Shown here piece by piece: positions 23,649 to 35,752 of a stretch of 64,000 nt of DNA (position 1 is its first letter; each line of letters opens with the position of its first letter). The DNA comes from Colletotrichum lupini (taxonomy: Eukaryota; Ascomycota; Sordariomycetes; Glomerellales; Glomerellaceae), in assembly GCF_023278565.1 (NCBI RefSeq), contig NC_064681.1, forward strand, positions 682,001-746,000, read 5' to 3'. Under the pieces are notes generated by a model. The model did no database searches and was not told where the DNA came from. It saw only the letters and a list, made by a program, of their open reading frames with translations. The position numbers were made by a program, and so were the translations under genes.

Positions 23649-26268
23649 TCAGCAAAGAACCACAGTCTCCCAACGAGGGTTACAGTCCCTCCACTGGCTA
23701 AGCCACACATATCCCACCCCAACCCTCCTCGCAACAAACGGCATGCATGGCACCCTCTCAACAAGCATGACATTAAACCGCCACATCTCATGAAACTGCC
23801 CCTCGATAAACGCCCACTCATTGCTCTCGCTAACCTCAGTGTCAACAGAAGCACTAATGACGATGAAATCGAGCAACATCCTCCGATCCCTCGCTCCTTT
23901 TCGTCCTGAAATCCAACGGGTGTCCATCTTATCCAGATACCCAACATGTCTCCCCATCATATCCAGAATCTCTGCATCCTCACAGTCACCCCTCCTCGCG
24001 CCCATCATCCTCCGATCCCTCCCGACTCGGAGCGAGGCAACAGTCGTGTTGAACACCAGCGCCCCCGGTAAGCCAGCGGCTACCTCGATGGCCTCCGGAT
24101 CGAGCTCCACGTGCGCGAGAGCCTCCCAAGGGCTGTGCGGACACTCCCGCCACATGGCGACGTACTTCTCGTTCGTCTCCTCGGAGACATTGAACTTGCC
24201 GCCGGCCATCTTCCTCTGCAAGGGCGGCAGCTTCTCGATCCCGCTCATCCTGGCCAGTTGCATACAGCTGCCCAGCCACCTCTCCGTCACCTTGACTTTA
24301 CGCAGTCCATTCCCGTCGTCTTCATGCCTTGAGGAGACGCGTCTGGCATCATGTACGTGAAATTGCACCATCGTCACGATCCGCACGAGCTTGGTATCGT
24401 ACAGTCGCGCATTACCGTGAATCCACCGATAACTAGCGGCGCTACCTCCCTCGACCGACGACCACGCCGCCCAACTCCAACTCGGGATATTCAAACCCGC
24501 GTCATCTCGACGGCGTACGGCGCCCGTGTGGCTCCACATGAGCGTTTGAGGGAGGTACATGTCCGGCAGGCCGAACGTCATCTTTGTGCGCATGGATTCG
24601 CCTACGGCGTTGCCGACGCCCGCGAAGGCGTTGAGGATGTCTGTTTCGCGGGAGAGCTGTCGCGAGGTATAATCTTCGACCCATTGGCAATAGTTTGCTA
24701 GTGATACTTGGCCGCGTAACTTGACTGGTGCGTCTTTGCTGTGAAGCGCTCGGCGATAGAAGCCGGGGATGCTGGGCATGCGGAACGGTTTCTTCTCGGT
24801 CTTTGATTCGTCGATGTCTTCTTGAGCTGTATGATGGGCTTCTGAATCGTGTTCATTGATGGACTCTTCCGCTTGGGGTGTATCTGCTTCCTTACTGAAC
24901 ACGTTTGTAGGAACTTCATGTCGTCCTCGTCCCCAAGTAAGTTCCTCGGCGGCGTGACCCCGACAGCATTGGAACAGGACCTGGTGCTCCGTGATGAAGA
25001 TGCTGCGCCTGGAAAGTAGCCTCTCTTGGAATGTCCATCCTCTTCGGTTCCACAGGGATGCGTCGACTACTGTTTGCAGGCCGTTCGGGTCAATACCCTT
25101 CCCAACGTTCCGGTTCCGCGGCGGGCACCATAAGGAGGCGCGAGGCCTCCTAGGGTTGCCAGCATATCCAGGAAACCCATTTCCCTGTCTATCGTTGAGC
25201 GCGGCCAGGATTGAGAAAGACGCAGACTGGTAGATCCGGTCCATCCCGTCAATTTGGTCGGGCTTCGATCGCTCGTCATCCTGGACGATACAAAGACGGT
25301 CCACCCATAGATAGCCCTCTCCAAGATCTCTGCAAAGAGAAATCGCGTCCAGAATGATGCGTGGTAGCTTGACAGACTTGAGGCTCCCCGGAACTTCCAG
25401 GTCCTCTGCGTTTGTCGTCTCCAGTTGGGCATGTCCCGGTGCCTCGGAAGCTTCCCACATATAGCTGAGAGCAACGAAGCGGATAGGCCTTAACGGCTTG
25501 ACAATTTTCATTTCGTGGACATCAATGACCCTGAACCCGATGGGTAGATGATCTGTTGTCCTGTCAGAGTCCATGCGCACAGAGTCGAGCTACCCATGGC
25601 CACATACCAATCGACTTGTACTTGCTCACGCAGTGGTGGCCGTGAAGAATCTCGCAGCCATCAATCCAAACCTTCAAGGTCTGAACGTCAAAATGTTCAG
25701 CCTCCCAAATTTCAATTGCCTGTAGCCTCTGAGGTTCATCTGTCGAGTATCTGAAGAGAAACTGAGGCGTGACCGCAAAAGGAGATGGGAGCGAACCCAA
25801 AGCCCCCAGCTTCGACTTGTCTGGCACGGCACTCAGAGTCAATTCCAGAAACAACCTGACAGAAACTTCATCATCGGAAGAGGCGAACAACCGATACTTC
25901 TGGTCCTCAGCTAATCCCGAGTCAAGGAAGAAAGGGCCCTGGACTGTAACGAACAAGCAGGCTTCGGAGCAGTCATGTAACCAGTCATCTTCCCGCCGGC
26001 GCGCCTCGACAGCCGCGGCGATCGCGCAGCAAAAGAGACAATTTGACGATCGAAGTGAGATGTTCTCCAAAGAGAGGTAGTGGTGTGCCTTGGAACCCAG
26101 GCCGGCAGCAAAGTCGGGGACGTCCCAATCCTGGCACCGCTCACATAGTCGTGGGTTGGGGTTGGTCTGTCTGCGCTTCTGTACGAGCTGCGCGACGCGT
26201 GGGAGGTTGGTGGCGGAGGCGAGGCCCCCGAATGAGACGGCTTCGGGTCTCTTGGTTCTTGGGAGCAT
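23649..26268 (-). CDS. HET-domain protein, intact
   Basis: Two exons, 26268-25608 and 25552-23649, with an intron at 25553-25607 (GTATGT...CAACAG). The spliced product is 854 residues. The N-terminal 220 residues carry a cysteine-rich start (LCERCQ, then NCLFC, later C...HHC), as in the larger HET-protein class. After the intron the frame continues DHLPIGFRVIDV, then the HET core: RFVALSYMW (245-253), YLWVDRLCIVQDD (about 301-313), IYQSASFSILAA and RRGWTFQERLLS (about 390-401). The protein ends W-R-D-C-N-P-R-W-E, like other HET proteins. The role is non-self recognition and cell death on hyphal fusion; the partner is unknown. It lies in the same orientation as the disrupted HET gene 474 bp downstream but is of a different subtype, so they are neighbours rather than recent duplicates. 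No inactivating change seen. Confidence 0.85.
25553..25607 (-). other. Intron of the intact HET gene
   Basis: 55 bp with donor GTATGT. The nearer acceptor (GACAG at 25561) would break the frame; the one eight bases further keeps phase 1 and joins H-C-V-S-K-Y-K-S-I to D-H-L-P, which fits the family. Confidence 0.75.
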
Positions 26269-27299
26269 TCAATAGATTGGAGATCGAAGTTGACGATATT
26301 CGGATCAGGCGAACGTTCGTTAGTGGAGAGGAGATGGTGCCGCAACAAAGGCTTATGTTGGCATATGCTGAATGGTGCGAAAGTTACCACTTCAGAGTGT
26401 GAGAAGAATTTAAATGATAAGGCTTGATTTCGTTGGAGTTGCAACAGTTGTATAAGACAAAGGCACAATGTTTAAGAGTGTTCCAAGAGGATGTTGGTGA
26501 TGATGGAATCGTTTTGTACATCTGAGCGAGAAAGTGTGGGGTCTGCTGTTTCCTGAGCTACCAAATGGGATTTCGGTTTGCTGACCAAGATGGCGCTGAT
26601 TCCGCTACTACCTTAGCTTGAGACTAAATCAACCATGACGACGTGCTTGTCTCGTCTTAGCGAAGGCAAAGTGATTAAAATCAATCGACATACGCGAATG
26701 TATACTAATTGGCAATGGTGGTTCATTCGGTCGGTGTGGAATCGGCTGAGTAAACGTCGGAGCATTTTGCACGGAAGAGGAGGACACCGGAGGGTGGACT
26801 GAAGACAAACAATCATATACGATGAACAACCGAGTCAAGGCCTCTTCGACAGCATGGCAAGCCCAAAGATAGACCTCTTGCATTCCGTTGAACTCCCACC
26901 CTATGCCCCATGGCCAGCGACCTTCCTATTGTACATAATTCGACATCTCCACGCTCTGTTTCTTTTTTCGACTTTCCGCTGCAACCCATGGATTGCGTAC
27001 TGAGTTTTCCAAGGAGAATCCCTTTCCCCTTTACCGTTAATTTCGTATACATGGCCAGACAGTGTAGGAGACGGTCTGCTGCGTGTAGTCTTCCAGACCC
27101 TTAGTCCCCATCCTGTATCAGGGTCATAGACCGGCTGGAAGACCACACACTTGTAATTAATAATTTGTAGGTAACGAACGTGGAGTGTGCTGTAATGCTG
27201 CACATCACTGAAGGGTGATGAGATACGAGGAAAGACGTATTCTATACATGTAAGAAGGTTATAGGAAATGAACCGCGTAGTAGACATTGGCTTCGTTGA
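26269..27299. other. Intergenic, transition from accessory to conserved region
   Basis: About 1 kb between the HET gene promoter and the 3' end of the GDT1-like gene. Only short overlapping frames; nothing recognised. Confidence 0.5.
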
Positions 27300-28963
27300 T
27301 CATGCATAGAAAGCCTCGAAGAAGTAGATGAATCCGAACACCAGGAAAGCAACAGCGCCACCAACCGTGACTGTGATATGTTAGCTAGGAGCTTGTGGCG
27401 TAGATGTCATGACAACTTACCAACTTTGAGACTGACACGGCCTGCGATGGCGCGGCCGCCAATAACGGCAGCACCTGTGCAGATGCAGTGGCCGACCATG
27501 GCACCAAGAATAACCCACCAGTAGTCCTGTCCTGCAGCCATGGCAATCGTTGCGATCTGACTCCGGTCGCCCCATTCACCCAGGAAAGTCATGACAAACG
27601 TTTGGACCCAAGCAGGGCTGAGGAGAAGACCGAGGAGGTTGTTCAGACCGTTAAGAGAGCCTCTGATGCCACCGGAACCAGGAGAAGGGCTGCGAGGCGG
27701 CGAAGATGAAGGCGAGCGCGGGGGCGAGGGGAAACGGCTCTTAGACCTAGACTTCCTGCTGCCGTTAAGGCCCATTTCCAGCGCGTAGGGAGACACCGCA
27801 GAGCCCCGCCTCTTACCCTCCTTCTCCTTCTCAGCCAACTCGCGCTCAACCTCGTGTAGCTCGGCAGTCACACCCTCATTAGGGTCCATGCCCAAACCTT
27901 CACGAAGGAGCTTGGCGCCAAAGACGAAGAACAGACCAGCAGCGAGGAAGCTGGTGACACGCTTGGGGATCAAAGTCGGGACAGCGTGACCGAGAACGGC
28001 CGATAGGACCGTCATAACCAAAAGAGCACCAAAGGCGGCTGAGAAAACGACCATCCGATCATGTTTCATGGCCATGAGGGCAGCCACAAGGAAGGTCTTG
28101 TCGCCAACTTCGGAGACGAGAATCATGGTGAGAGACAGGACGAAGGAGTGGAAGGGTTGAATAACACCCTCAGCTTCGTCGTCGAGGCTGGAAGAAGACT
28201 TGCCCTTGGACTTTGAAAGATCCAAGTGGTCCTTGTGCGCCGAGTTGGGGAGCGGGTTGGGCTTGTCGTCGAGCTTGTCAGGGAGGCCGGCCGGTTTCTG
28301 TTGCATGTCAGCATTTCACGTCTCAACCAATGGGATGGCAACCAAGAAACTCACCTCGAGCCCCGCAACCTCGTCGGCAGTGTGGTGATCGTGATCGTGT
28401 TCTTTGCCAGTGGTGGTGTCCTTCTCGCTCGAAAGCTTCTCCTGTTCACTGTGCGGCAGAGGGGGCTTCTCCTTGGGGGCCTCGGGCTTGTTGTCGGCCT
28501 TTTCGCCAGTACGGCCCTCGGCTGCCTTGCGCGCCTTATCCTTTTCGCTGACACCTCCTTCGGTGCCCGTGGTTCCCTCCTTGGGCTTCTGGCGTGTCTT
28601 GTCGTTCATGACACCATCGTTGGTCTCGGGGATCTTCTTGCCATCGACAACAGTTGGGTCGGACGGACGTCCCTTCAAGGGAGGCAATCCCTTCTTGCCA
28701 TCTGTCTCGGCACTCTCTTTCTTGGTCTCTCGGGTCTGGTCAACGAAGGGACCCTCGTGGGGCATGCCATCTTTGCCATCGACAGGCGCGTGATCAGTGC
28801 CGTATCTAGTCTTGATGCCAGAGGTGACGGTCGAGTCGGTGGCCTTTTCGGTGGAAGCTACGGCCTTGCCGCCATTCTTGTCCTTGGTTTCGACGGCGAG
28901 ACCAGCGACGAGGGATGGGATGAGGAGGAGGAGCAAAGGGGAGGGTCGAGTGCGCAGCCTCAT
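27300..28963 (-). CDS. GDT1: GDT1/TMEM165-type cation transporter (UPF0016)
   Basis: Three exons, 28963-28355, 28297-27421 and 27370-27300, give 518 residues. The family exchanges Ca2+/Mn2+ for protons in the Golgi and supports glycosylation. Both signature motifs are present: E-V-G-D-K-T at about 266-271 and E-W-G-D-R-S at about 444-449, each in a hydrophobic helix, with six or more membrane segments in two related halves. The protein begins with a signal peptide (RPSPLLLLLIPSLVAGLA) followed by about 180 residues of Lys/Glu/Gly/Asp-rich low-complexity sequence including HDHDHH. The two membrane halves are joined by a basic Ser/Pro/Arg-rich linker (about 360-415). The final exon (TVGGAVAFLVFGFIYFFEAFYA) ends as yeast Gdt1 does. 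Length is above the yeast protein (280 aa) because of the N-terminal extension and linker. Head-to-head with the WD40 gene across 1.1 kb. Confidence 0.92.
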
Positions 28964-30076
28964 GATGACTCGTTCGGGCTGTCAAGCCTCGCTGGTATCT
29001 GGACAATGGATGTGAAATGTAAAGGAGAGTTTGCAAGTAAGCTCGAGAAATATTCTGCTCCTCTGCTAAGGGGGAAAAAGAAAAGGAAGGATGTTTTGGT
29101 AGTTTCTGATTGACTCTGGCAATGCGACTGCTCAGCCACGGGTTCTAAAATTGTTACGTATCTTTTGCTGCACGTCCACGGGGTAAGCAAGTACCTGAGG
29201 GTACCTGGGACGTGAGGTGGGAAGAACTGGACGCGCTGCCGCCCGTCGCGGCCCCCCATGTTCCGAATCCCTTGAGGCGCCCCACAGGGAGCGACATTGG
29301 GGATCATGGAACCCCTAGAATGTTTCCGCCAGAGAGGCTCTGAGGGGGATATTTACATAGAGGACAGTTGGAATGTCGGATAACGGCTTAAGACATATAG
29401 GCGTATTAAACAGTTGAACTGCAGACAATCGACTGTTCATGCATGCGTAGGGTGTAAAACAAACTTTTAATGCCGCCGTACATATGTATAACAGCTAAAT
29501 TAATAGATAGGAACGTCCTCGCTGAACCCTTTGCCATCATTTCGTAAACCGGTTGGTGTACTCGAAGACACACGACACTCAAATGTGTGCTGCGTTACGT
29601 TTGACTCGCATTTGACCAGGTTGCATCCAGGCGACCCCAGATTTGCTGACAGAATTCCAAGAAGATGCTTGGCTCGACCCGAAAAAGGTACGTATCTCTA
29701 AAGTGCCCGAGGAGAGCTTCAACAGCTGGCGCCACTGACTTGCCGGAGCTTACAGCAGCTGTGCTATCTTATCTCCGCCGTTTGGTCCAGGACACCCCAC
29801 CTCCCCCGGGGACTGAATGAATGTCGTCACGAACGACCACTTCTTCATGAAACATAATCTGAGCGTTGCGTCCTATTGTCTATCCTGATCACTTTAATCG
29901 TCTTGCTCTCCTGCACGTCAGCCTTAGAACGCACCACGTACATATAGCTCGGCATCTGAACGATTGTCACGGACATTCTTCCATAGGACCCTCCATCACA
30001 CGTCGGCCGTCTCAAATCCGAGCTCCGTTGTATCACTAAGCATCAATCCGAACTTCCGTGTGAACCCAAAGCCAAA
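28964..30076. other. Divergent promoter region
   Basis: 1.1 kb between the starts of the GDT1-like and WD40 genes. It contains GGTACCT-type motifs near 29190-29210. No coding sequence recognised. Confidence 0.5.
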
Positions 30077-32175
30077 ATGGAAGACTCTGGAGACAGCATT
30101 CGATCGCCATCAGCAAGCATGAATTTGATTGAAGAGGATGATGAGCCTGCCTGGACTTATACCTATGATCCGGAAGATGCCGAAGGAATGGACGACGACG
30201 ATGAGTACGACCCCGACTTTCAAGACGAGCCAGAGGAAGAAGACGGAGACGATGATGATGAGTATCACGGTAGCAATACCTCTTTTTCACGTTGAACCAT
30301 GTAGAAACTTACCATGCGCAGATGCTGAGGACGGCGAGGACAGCAACGTAGAGGTGGAAGTGTTCATGGGTGCTGGCGACGAGGACGACGATGATGCTGA
30401 GGAAGACGGCATGGCCGCTATGCCAATATCGAGACTCATGACTCTCATCAGTGAGTCGAAACTTAGGCTCGAGTAAAACTGTGTGCCAACCTCGCTAATC
30501 TACATACAGCCGGTGCTGCGGGCAACGGAACAGGGTTTCTTACACGAGCACAGCTGCTAGGCCTCATTCAAAGTGGCGAAGTGACATTACGCACCACTCA
30601 CGACGAAGAAGACGATGACGAAGATATTGGATGGGGAAGAAGACGCAGACGGCCTCGCGCACGGGAGCCGAATCGGTTCCCTAAAGTACCGAGCGAAGAG
30701 GGCACGAAGTTGATGCACTCTGGCGTTTTCGGCGCAAACGATTACCGAGTCACGAAGAAGAAGCAACTGGCACGCAGGATATTAGACCGTGAGCTTGGTC
30801 TGGGGGATAGGCGCGACCGGAAGCAGAACCAAGATCTCATGGCCCAGGGCATGATACCCTCGACGAACCCCGAAATGATTGTGCACTACGACGACCCAGT
30901 GTATTCCGGCCAGTTCTCCGACGACGGTAATTTCTTTTACGCCTGCGGTCACGACTTCAAGGTCCGCATGTACGACACCTCGAATCCGTACAATTGGAAA
31001 TATTACAAGACGGTCAATTACCCCTGGGGACAGTGGACATTGACCGACGCATCCTTAAGTCCTGACAACCGCTGGCTCGCTTATACATCAATCCAAAGCA
31101 ACGTTTGTCTGGCACCTACGGATCCCAACGACACGGGAGATCCATACACATTGGATCTGGCAGAGAGGAGTGCGGGAACTCGACACGCAGGATGGCGATC
31201 GAGACATTCCTTTGGTATTTGGTCTGTTAGATTTTCGGGAGATGGTCGTGAGCTCGTGGCCGGCACCAACATGCAGTCGATCGTCGTCTATGATATTGAA
31301 TCGCGCACTGTGTTACACAATGTCGTCGGCCACGAAGACGACGTGAACGCTGTGTGCTTTGCAGACAAGTCTTCTCCGCACATTCTCTACTCTGGATCAG
31401 ACGATGCCACCATCAAAGTCTGGGATCGACGTAGCATGGGAGACGGCCGGCCAGCTGGCGCTTTCGTGGGCCACGTCGAAGGTCTCACGTACATTGACAG
31501 TAAAGGCGACGGTCGATACATTCTAAGTAACGGCAAGGACCAGACGATGAAACTTTGGGACTTGAGAATGGTCATGTCCACGGCCAAGTACGACGAGGTC
31601 AACCCCACTAGGTTAACCAGCAACAGCGACTTCGATTACCGGTGGGGAACATATAGGGACGAAGACTGGTTCCCGCACCCCAACGATAACTCATTGGTGA
31701 CGTTCAGAGGACATCGTGTAATGCGCACGCTGATTCGATGCCACTTTTCACCGCCATCAAGTACCAATTCGCGGTACGTCTACTCTGGTAGTCAGGATGG
31801 CAAGGTTTACATTTGGAACATGGACGCCACGCTCGCTGGTACCATCGACGTGAGGAAGGCCACCAAGAACTCGCGGCCACTGGAGCGCAGATACCGTATA
31901 TATCACGGCGACGACTTCCCCGGTTGGAACACGTGTGTGCGTGACGTGAGCTGGCATCCCAATGCGCCAGTCCTCGCTGGTAAGTCCTTCATATTATGCG
32001 AGTTTCGGGCTGTAGCTAACGTCTTTCAGCGTCTGCATGGAACGGATTCAACATGGCTCATGGGACCTGCACGCTGCATTCGTACAACGAAGCCGAAGAT
32101 GACGAGGCAGAGCCGCCAATGGGTCGCAATGTCGACGAGAAGCTGCGCCCCGTTGGCGAATCATTCCAAAGCTAG
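30077..32175 (+). CDS. WD40-repeat protein, DCAF11/LEC14B type
   Basis: Four exons, 30077-30269, 30322-30450, 30510-31979 and 32030-32175, join in frame to 645 residues. The first 110 residues are strongly acidic (Asp/Glu runs), followed by a short conserved segment that enters FLTRAQLLGLIQSGE. After the basic patch WGRRRRRPR come a helix (LARRILDRELGLGDRRDRKQ) and about seven WD40 repeats, with typical ends such as VRMYDT, IKVWDRR, MKLWDLR and VYIWNMD. The order of acidic N-terminus, ARRxLxRE helix and beta-propeller is that of DCAF11 (WDR23), a substrate receptor of CUL4-DDB1 ubiquitin ligases; plant relatives are called LEC14B. A role in CUL4-dependent degradation is inferred from the family. 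The C-terminus (DEKLRPVGESFQS) follows the last repeat directly. Confidence 0.88.
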
Positions 32176-32505
32176 TTACTTCTCGTCAGGAACCGGTTCA
32201 CTTTTGAGAAAGCGCTGTGGGATGATTATTTCAATTATTTTGTACATCTTCCACACATGTCCCACCCCTCTTTTGGCAATGATACATGATCGATGAAGCC
32301 TCTTTGGTCTCGGGGTATCTCTCATCACTCCCGCACAGAACCTCTTCCAAGTGTTGCTGCGCCGCTTCTGCAATCTGCCCGTGCAATGCTTTTGAGACCC
32401 ATCCCTGCGTTTGAAATCATGTTTGGTCGTCACGTGTCGACGTGAACGTGTTCGAGAAGCTGGCCCGATATATCGGTGCTTCCATTGAAGGTAAATACAT
32501 GGCGT
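32176..32505. other. Convergent intergenic region
   Basis: 330 bp between the 3' ends of the WD40 and SEC61-gamma genes, presumed 3' UTRs and terminators. Nothing else seen. Confidence 0.5.
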
Positions 32506-32779
32506 TTATGCGCCTCCGACAAGGATGTTGTTAAGGGGGATGTGAATCAGCTTGACGATGTAGCCGACAGCACCCATGATGAGGAAACCGACACCGACGG
32601 CCTGGCAGAGCTTCAGGAACTCGAGCTTGTCGGCTAAAGGACACGTTAGTATTCGAATAACGAACGGGCAATGCAGCACGAGGGCGCAACGTACGCTTGG
32701 TGCACCTTCTCATGAACTGAACACCTTCCTGAGCGAACTCGGAGGGAACCTCGAGGATCTCCTTGACTTGGTCGGCCAT
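32506..32779 (-). CDS. SSS1: Sec61 gamma subunit of the ER translocon
   Basis: Two exons, 32779-32695 and 32633-32506 (61-bp intron, donor GTACGT), encode 70 residues, the usual length for this subunit. The sequence MADQVKEILEVPSEF, the amphipathic segment ending in RCTKPDKLEFLK, and a single membrane helix (VGVGFLIMGAVGYIVKLIHIP) with the tail LNNILVGGA are diagnostic. The protein clamps the two halves of the Sec61 alpha channel and is essential for protein entry into the ER. An in-frame ATG 26 codons upstream (32857) exists, but the added stretch is not family-like, so the inner ATG is chosen. Confidence 0.96.
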
Positions 32780-34205
32780 TGTGGATAGAAGCGCGCGTGG
32801 GATGCGGAGAAGAGAAGGGGGTGGGTAACTTGATGAAAGTCGCAAAGGAAATCCCAATGGGCCGCAGGGTAACAGGAAACTGCAAAGTCGATGAAGGAAA
32901 GGCGCGACGACGTGTAGTTAAGGCGTTGTAGGTCGGGGAGGTGGAAGATTCGAGAGGTTCGAATGGGTAGAAGGGAGATGTGTTAAATTGAGCGCGCTGT
33001 CACCAACTGGTCCCAAAATTTCGGGACAAGCTCCCGCTGTGGAAGGAAGAGCCAGATTGCCATTAAGGAGGCATGGAGGAATTATGCGCCGGCCGCCGAG
33101 GCGCACGCCACTGGACAGATTGCTTATCTAAGGTTAGGATGATAGGAGTCCCCTTGGTGCTCCCCTTCAGTGGAGGAAGACCCCCTGGATTCCCCCGCTG
33201 GTGGGCAGAGAGGGTCTGGTCTGGGCCATTTTGACCAGCCACAGTTCAGCGCATTCAGGCACATGACAGGGAGAGGAAGTAAGGTACGTATCGGCTCAGC
33301 GGGCAGTCGCGAGCCCCATACGGGCATCCACTGGCGGAGTCTGTGCCTGCCGCAGCCTGGCGGCCATGGCCCTTGTCGGTTCCCGCCTGGCTCAAGATGC
33401 GACCTAAGCTCCTGAAAGAGCTCCCCCCAGTTTTCTTTCCCTTCCCAAACGTTCCTCCACTCACCTTCGTCGACTGCATCTCTGTCTTCGCGTCAACATC
33501 AAACCGAGACGTCCATACCTGAGCTGCACGACAATATCACAGCTCTACCCAAGCTATCCTACGCGTCGGTCTTTCGGGCATCGCGATAAACGCCACATAC
33601 TCAGCGAAGCGACGCGCAGCCGCAGCTTACTCGCGAACCCGCCGGAAACCTTCATTGGGCTTCTTTGACCACTAACTCATCACGGCTAACAGCATCGCCC
33701 ACATAGTGAGCGGGCAGGAACGCGGTTGGAGCGTCGGCCAAAGGCGGTGGCAGAACGAGCAAACAGTCTCTGGAATCTTGGGATCCTGTTTCCATTCTCG
33801 CTCATCCCAACTACATCATCTTGTTCCCTGTACCTAAGGCTTCTGGGCCGAACAAGGAAAGAACTACGGTCACGTCGCCATTGGGGAAGACCGGGGCACA
33901 GAGCTTCGTCTTCATTTTTATTTGGCTAAAGGAGAGGATTATATTGGCTTGGCAATTTCCATCCAACCTCTTCCATCCTGTCTACGGAACGAGGAGTGTA
34001 CGTATCAGATGTTCTCTGTTTTCTATCCTACGTTCGAGTTTGTCTTTTGGCTCCAGACTTTGGCAATGACCCTGTATTGGCAGCGGCTGATGATCATGTT
34101 CAAGACTGCAGACATATCCTGTATCTCGCAGACTAATAACAACCCTTTTCCAACTACAACCAAGCTCACTGCCCCAACTCACGGCTACCAGATAATAACG
34201 TCACC
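32780..34205. other. Divergent promoter region and probable long 5' leader
   Basis: 1.4 kb between the SEC61-gamma and RRM-protein starts. Open frames here are short and overlapping, without family resemblance. The last few hundred bases before 34206 are CT-rich with AAC-rich stretches, as in fungal 5' leaders. Confidence 0.5.
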
Positions 34206-35752
34206 ATGGCTGAGGAGGAATTCGAGATCGATATCTACGGCGATGCGCCCCAAGATCACCAAGACGGAAACGCCGAGACCTACGACGGAGCCAACGGTCA
34301 TGCGGACAACCACCAGGAACAGCATGACCAGCAGGAGCACCACGACGATCAGCAGAAGCACGACCAGCAGGAAGAATATCACGATCAGCAAGAGGCGCCT
34401 GCGCCCCAGCAGGGTGTCAAGAGAAAGGGCGACGACCGGCCGATCGATCCAGGCGCAACCACAGCTTTGATGGTTTCGGATCTAAACTGGTGGAACACGG
34501 ACGACGACATCAGAGGATACGCCAGAGCAGGCCATTGCGAGGACGAGCTGAAGGATATCACTTTCAGTGAACACAAGGTGAACGGAAAGAGCAAGGGGTA
34601 CGATTCGTGGTGTGAGGTAGATTTGCATGTACTATTGCTGACTCCGCCCGCAGACAAGCCTACATTGAGTTCACATCGCAGCAAGCTGCCACGGCCGCCA
34701 AGCACGCTTTTGAGTCGACAGACAGCGCTCAAGGCGTACCGAAGAAATACCAGGTCACTTACTCAAACCCCCACGTCAACCCGTTCCGCACGCTGCCTAA
34801 GGATGCACCGAACCGCGCTGGTAAAGACCAGGGCAGCCGACCAAACAACAACAACTACAACAACCAGGGTTCCTCGATGGGTGGCGGCGATTTCCGTGGA
34901 AACGGCTACCGTGGTCGTGGGGGCTTCAATGGTCCTCGTGGTGGCATGAACCAGGGCGGGTTCAACCGCAACTTCTCGGGCGGTATGGGAGGTGGCTTCA
35001 ACAATAACAACATGGGAGGCGGCGGCTTCAACAACGGCATGGGCGGCGGAAATTTCGGCGGCGGCGGTTTCCAGCGGGGCGGCGGCTTCGGTGGTGGCAT
35101 GCGCGGCGGCCCCGGCATGCGTGGTGGACGAGGCGGTATGCACAACCCGATGGGCGGTATGAACATGGGCCCGATGGGAGGCATGCCCAACATGGGTATG
35201 CCTAACATGGGCATGATGGGCGGTGGAATGCCTGGTACGACTCCCCTTGCTTTTAAATCTCCTCAGCGAAGTCACAACCCCCCAATATCTCAACTTGCCT
35301 CTGGTTCAACCCAGAAGCGCAAGCACTCTGGTCGGCGAAAGGGCAAAGCTGCCAACACCGGCCGAGACGAGATCCCTTCGAGCACCAAACGGCAGAAGAT
35401 GCAACCAAAGCATGTACCTGAACACCCAAAGCCTGTAATTGCACCAGAGGTCGGCCGATGGACAAAGGAGCACGGTTTGCAGTTTAACATCGTTGCCCCT
35501 CAACCCCCTGCAGCTACTCGGTTCGGCTCGAGGATGCCGCCTCACCGCTAGGCTCCTCGCTGAATGTTCTTGACTGATTTCTCTGCTGTTTGCGTTCTCG
35601 TTTGTTCTTCGTCAGAGAACACTCAAGCTGACTCGTTCCCAGGATTCCAAGGCATGCCTCAACAATTCAACCCTGCATTCTTCGGCGGTAACCAGGGTGG
35701 TGGTAACGACTGGGGCAACCCTCACGGTGCTAAGCGACCTCGACCCGAGTAG
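34206..35752 (+). CDS. RRM protein similar to CFIm68/CPSF6
   Basis: Exons 34206-34597, 34654-35234 and 35643-35752 give 360 residues. The N-terminus is acidic and Gln/His/Asp-rich (repeated Q-Q-x-H blocks, about residues 35-65). One RRM follows, from TALMVSDLNWWNTDDD (about 84) with RNP1-like KSKGQAYIEF (crossing the first intron) to about residue 170. The W-W in the first strand resembles the RRM of mammalian CPSF6/CPSF7. The rest is Gly/Arg/Asn/Met-rich (RGG-type and MGM repeats), ending HGAKRPRPE. This suggests an RNA-binding factor in pre-mRNA 3'-end processing; that role is inferred. The last intron is unusual: 408 nt with a frame open for about 105 codons, and tandem in-frame acceptors at 35615 and 35642 that would add or omit nine residues. 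Confidence 0.85.
35235..35642 (+). other. Long, open-frame intron with tandem acceptors
   Basis: Donor GTACGA at 35235. Acceptors are CGTCAG ending 35615, after a strong pyrimidine tract and a TTGACTGA branch-like site, and CCCAG ending 35642, after GCTGAC. They differ by 27 nt, so both keep frame. Unspliced RNA would be read without a stop until TAG 35549-35551, adding a basic tail containing KRKHSGRRKGK and TKRQK. Confidence 0.65.

Noticed and set aside
23821..24360. 179-codon plus-strand frame
   Set aside because: Antisense shadow of the intact HET gene.
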